Of a DNA stretch of 7,816 bases, positions 5,636 to 7,816 are shown one piece after another. Below the pieces are notes generated by a model, which saw only the letters and a program-made list of their open reading frames with translations, did not search any database and was not told the origin of the DNA. The stretch comes from Bacillota bacterium (GTDB taxonomy: Bacteria > Bacillota > Clostridia > Oscillospirales > Ruminococcaceae), in the NCBI GenBank assembly GCA_023439605.1, contig JAEXNS010000212.1:1-7816 (forward strand), in the 5' to 3' direction. Positions within the stretch are counted from its first letter, which is position 1. Every line of letters begins with the position of its first letter. The translations under genes were made by a program, and so were the position numbers.

Positions 5636-7003
5636 ATGAAAAAAATTATTGCATTATTATCGTCATTGTTGTTAATTACTTTTTTAGTGGGGAATATTGT
5701 TTTTTCTATAGCTGAGGAGTCAGATTCCTTTGTTGTTGAAATATCGGAGATTGAAATTTTTGAGGGTGAAAAAGTTGCGAAAGTTCCTATAAAAGTTTCA
5801 TCAAACGATTTGGCAGCAATGGTGATTGATTTAGAAGTACCGAAAAACTTGAAGTTAATAGACATTGAAACAAATAAATTTGGTCTTCAAAAAAATATTA
5901 ACGAAGCAGTTTTATTGTACAATTCATCATCTATAGATGTGGAAAAGTTTGATATTTCAGAACCATTCGCAACTTTGGTATTTGAATTACCAGAAGAGAG
6001 TAAAGCTGGAGATGCCTATTCTATAAGATTAAAAGAAAGTGTAGAAGAAATAGATGCAAGTGACAATAAAGGAAATATTATAATTCCTGAATTTAAAGAA
6101 GGAAAAATAAGTGTTATAAACGATGACTTAAAAGTTTCGCTTGATAGTGTAAATTGTAGTCAGAATGCAATAGAAGTAGATGTACCTTTTAGAATAGAAA
6201 CTAAAACGGGATTAACGGCTATAAATGCACAGTTTAATATAAATAATGGGGCTGAAATAGTTAGTATAACACCAAATGAGGAATATATAGGCGACGGTTT
6301 TCAATATAATAGTGTTGAACAAGTTATTTTATGGAGTCCGCTTATAAATGAAAATAAGATTTTTACAAAGGAAAGTATTTTTGCAAATATAAAAGTAAGA
6401 CTACCAAAAAATAAAGTAGCTGGGGATGTTTTTGAATTATCTGTCATATATTTTGACTCATCAGATAAGGAATTAAAGATAGTTTCACCTAAAGAAATAG
6501 TTCCGTCAAAAATAGAGATAAAAACTTCAGTAGTTGCAAAAATAAAAGATATGTATATTTCTAGTGAAGACTATGAAAACTTAAAAACAGTTGATGAATA
6601 CGATTATTTACAAGTAAACGAAAAAAATAAAGATAAAAAAGTGGTTGAAGTTCCTATTGAAATACAAGAAAATGATGGCTTTTTCTCCTTTAAAGGAAAG
6701 CTAGTCATAGATGATAAGTTGGAATTTTTAGGTTACAAAAAAGAGGACACAGTGGTTAGTACATTTCCAGAAAGCTCTTTTACTAGAAGCAGTAATTTAA
6801 AAACTTTTATTTGGCTCAGAGAAGCAGCTGGAAATTCACTTGATAAAGGCGAAATTGTAACATTGCTAATAGCATTACCTACAGAAAAAGAAGATATTTC
6901 AAATTATTCTGTGGAATTTGACACCCAGTTTACACAATTTACAACTTCAGACTTGAATGATATAGTAGCAACTCTTAAAAACGGGAGTATTGTTGTTTAT
7001 TAA
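5636..7003 (+). CDS. Secreted protein with three cohesin-like modules, no dockerin or anchor (paralogue 2)
   Basis: Predicted exported protein of 455 aa, collinear with the gene at 3756-5135. Signal peptide 1-26 (MKKIIALL start, Gly19-Asn20 shared with both paralogues, cleavage after SIA). Module 1 (about 32-160) has VAKVPIKV, FATLVFELP and IDASDNK. Module 2 (167-297) has VDVPFRIETKTGL, AINAQF, VILWSPL and YFDSSDKE. Module 3 (299-455) has the same long insertion before VVEVPIEI, then LKTFIWLRE and a final strand NGSIVVY. The chain stops there without dockerin, sortase signal or membrane tail. ATG at 5636 is preferred because AAAGG (5622-5626) is nine bases upstream; an in-frame ATG at 5627 directly abuts that site. 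Conserved modules but diverged surfaces suggest a similar role with different or shifted dockerin partners; this is inference. Confidence 0.88.
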   Translation: MKKIIALLSSLLLITFLVGNIVFSIAEESDSFVVEISEIEIFEGEKVAKVPIKVSSNDLAAMVIDLEVPKNLKLIDIETNKFGLQKNINEAVLLYNSSSIDVEKFDISEPFATLVFELPEESKAGDAYSIRLKESVEEIDASDNKGNIIIPEFKEGKISVINDDLKVSLDSVNCSQNAIEVDVPFRIETKTGLTAINAQFNINNGAEIVSITPNEEYIGDGFQYNSVEQVILWSPLINENKIFTKESIFANIKVRLPKNKVAGDVFELSVIYFDSSDKELKIVSPKEIVPSKIEIKTSVVAKIKDMYISSEDYENLKTVDEYDYLQVNEKNKDKKVVEVPIEIQENDGFFSFKGKLVIDDKLEFLGYKKEDTVVSTFPESSFTRSSNLKTFIWLREAAGNSLDKGEIVTLLIALPTEKEDISNYSVEFDTQFTQFTTSDLNDIVATLKNGSIVVY

Positions 7004-7016
7004 CTGTTAATTCGAT

Positions 7017-7049
7017 AAAAAACCACTTACTGTATTTAAGTGGTTTTTT
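7017..7049 (+). terminator. Intrinsic terminator after paralogue 2
   Basis: A perfect 13-bp stem (7017-7029 with 7037-7049) with a 7-base loop; the stem's 3' arm ends in six T and more T-rich sequence follows. Confidence 0.88.
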
Positions 7050-7136
7050 ATTTGTGTTTTAAAACAAAACAAACTCATTATTTTAGAAGGTTTTATACAA
7101 AATCCTTAAAAAAACATAAAATATTTAGATAAAGGA

Positions 7137-7165
7137 TTGATTAAATTGTGTTAAAGAGGTATAAT
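7137..7165 (+). promoter_or_regulatory. Sigma-A-like promoter for paralogue 3
   Basis: TTGATT (7137-7142), a 17-base spacer and TATAAT (7160-7165). The predicted leader to the ATG at 7387 is about 215 nt and includes the GC-rich repeat copy B. Confidence 0.72.
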
Positions 7166-7233
7166 GTAGATTATAGTTAATATTTTTAAATAAAAATATG
7201 TTGCTATTTAGCAACTAAAGGTAAAGTTTAGGG

Positions 7234-7282
7234 TTTTACAAGAGTTTCGACCCTGCGGAGGCGACTGGGCTTTCCGGTCGCC
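7234..7282 (-). repeat. 49-bp GC-rich dispersed repeat, copy B (inverted relative to copy A)
   Basis: The reverse complement matches 3547-3595 at 44 of 49 bases. The core reads GGCGACCGGAAAGCCC on the - strand. One difference (C for A in the CGACTC arm) breaks a base pair present in copy A. Here the repeat stands without the MITE-like element. Confidence 0.85.
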
Positions 7283-7369
7283 ATGGACATTCGGTAAAAC
7301 ATCTCTGCCTTTTATATATGGTTTAATAGCAATAAAAATATAGTTTATTTAAAAATATAATATTTAACG

Positions 7370-7376
7370 GAAAGGG
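7370..7376 (+). promoter_or_regulatory. Ribosome binding site of paralogue 3
   Basis: GAAAGGG ten bases before ATG 7387, the same type of site as GAAAGGG and GAAAGG before the two preceding paralogues. The ATG at 7377 overlaps the site and is out of frame. Confidence 0.75.
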
Positions 7377-7386
7377 ATGGTCATTA

Positions 7387-7816
7387 ATGAGAAAAATATG
7401 TTCAGTATTAACTTCAATTATGATGTTAATAGTATTATGCGGAAATTCGCTAATTTCATTTGCTGCAATAACAGAGAATTTTATTGTTAATATTGCGGAT
7501 GCAAAAATTCAAGTTGGAACTAGCAGTGTTGAGGTTCCTATATATGTTGGAGCCGATGATTTGTCAGCATTAGTGCTAGATATAGCGGTTCCAAGTGGAC
7601 TTAATTTAACGGATATAAAAACCACAGTTAAAGATGTTCAATATAATAAGGATCAAGCAATTATATTTTATAGTTCTTCAACAAGTGACGTAAATAAGTT
7701 TGATGTAAAAAACGTGTTTGCGACATTAGTATTTGAAGTAATGTCAACTGCAAAAGCGGGAGATGTTTATCCTATTGGATTTAAAACGGTTGGAAATGGA
7801 GTTGTTGATATTGATG
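7387..7816 (+). CDS. Cohesin-like secreted protein (paralogue 3), 3' partial
   Basis: The first 143 codons of a gene that runs off the window. Residues 1-27 form a signal peptide (MRKI start, Gly19-Asn20 at the same place as in both paralogues, cleavage after SFA or SFAA). Residues from about 30 form a cohesin-like module with VEVPIYVGADDLSAL, VNKFDV, FATLVFEV and KAGDVYP, closely matching module 1 of the genes at 3756 and 5636. A Cys at position 18 is not in a proper lipobox (Leu precedes it), so a lipoprotein is unlikely. If the pattern holds, two more modules follow outside the window, but a dockerin or anchor there cannot be excluded. Confidence 0.88.
   Translation, partial: MRKICSVLTSIMMLIVLCGNSLISFAAITENFIVNIADAKIQVGTSSVEVPIYVGADDLSALVLDIAVPSGLNLTDIKTTVKDVQYNKDQAIIFYSSSTSDVNKFDVKNVFATLVFEVMSTAKAGDVYPIGFKTVGNGVVDID

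Larger units (their letters stand above)
7050..7386. other. Intergenic region and leader before paralogue 3
   Basis: No gene is seen here. The region holds the promoter at 7137-7165, a small hairpin at 7200-7215 (GTTGCT/AGCAAC, 4-base loop), repeat copy B at 7234-7282, and short inverted repeats GTTTTAC (7233-7239) / GTAAAAC (7294-7300) that bracket copy B. Confidence 0.7.

Noticed and set aside
5590..5865. Minus-strand 91-codon frame over the start of paralogue 2
   Set aside because: It lies opposite a well-supported signal peptide and cohesin and has no matching context.
7438..7443. Lipobox Cys in the signal peptide of paralogue 3
   Set aside because: Leu directly precedes the Cys, which does not fit a lipobox, and the Cys is not conserved in the two paralogues.

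Overview
This AT-rich window (roughly 30% GC by eye) looks like part of a cellulosome/scaffoldin gene cluster from an anaerobic Gram-positive gut bacterium of the Ruminococcus type (class Clostridia). The clues are cohesin modules in every gene, two dockerins of the Ruminococcus flavefaciens style, Thr-rich linkers, a sortase signal of the form SPKTG followed by a hydrophobic stretch and Lys residues, strong AGGAGG-type ribosome sites, and GC-rich palindromic intergenic repeats. All six genes are on the + strand and all appear to be exported. No enzyme, transposase, tRNA, rRNA or CRISPR array was seen.

Left half (1-3096): three classical scaffoldin parts in a row. First is the 3' end of a large scaffoldin (39-bp repeat Thr linker, cohesin, second Thr linker, X-like module, dockerin). 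Its reading frame is open to the left edge of the window, so the gene starts outside. Second is a ScaE-like cell-wall anchor: signal peptide, one cohesin, Thr linker, sortase signal. Third is a ScaC-like adaptor: signal peptide, one cohesin, dockerin. By analogy with R. flavefaciens, the X-dockerin of the first protein would dock on the cohesin of the second, fixing the scaffold to the wall, while the third would change the binding specificity of a docking site. A perfect 28-bp palindrome lies between genes 1 and 2, and hairpin terminators follow genes 2 and 3.

Right half (3097-7816): three paralogous genes, the last cut by the window edge. The two complete ones (459 and 455 aa) each encode a signal peptide and three cohesin-like modules, with no dockerin, no sortase signal and no C-terminal membrane segment. 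Each gene has its own sigma-A-like promoter (TTGAAA/TTGATT, 17-18 bp, TATAAT) and a leader of more than 200 nt. The two complete genes also end in their own hairpin. The leader of the first contains a 220-bp MITE-like element with 17-bp terminal inverted repeats and many stem-loops. A 49-bp GC-rich repeat next to it recurs, inverted, in the leader of the third.

The least explained part is this array of secreted, unanchored, multi-cohesin proteins. Their first modules resemble the cohesin of the adaptor gene just upstream, so the array may have arisen from it by duplication with loss of the dockerin.
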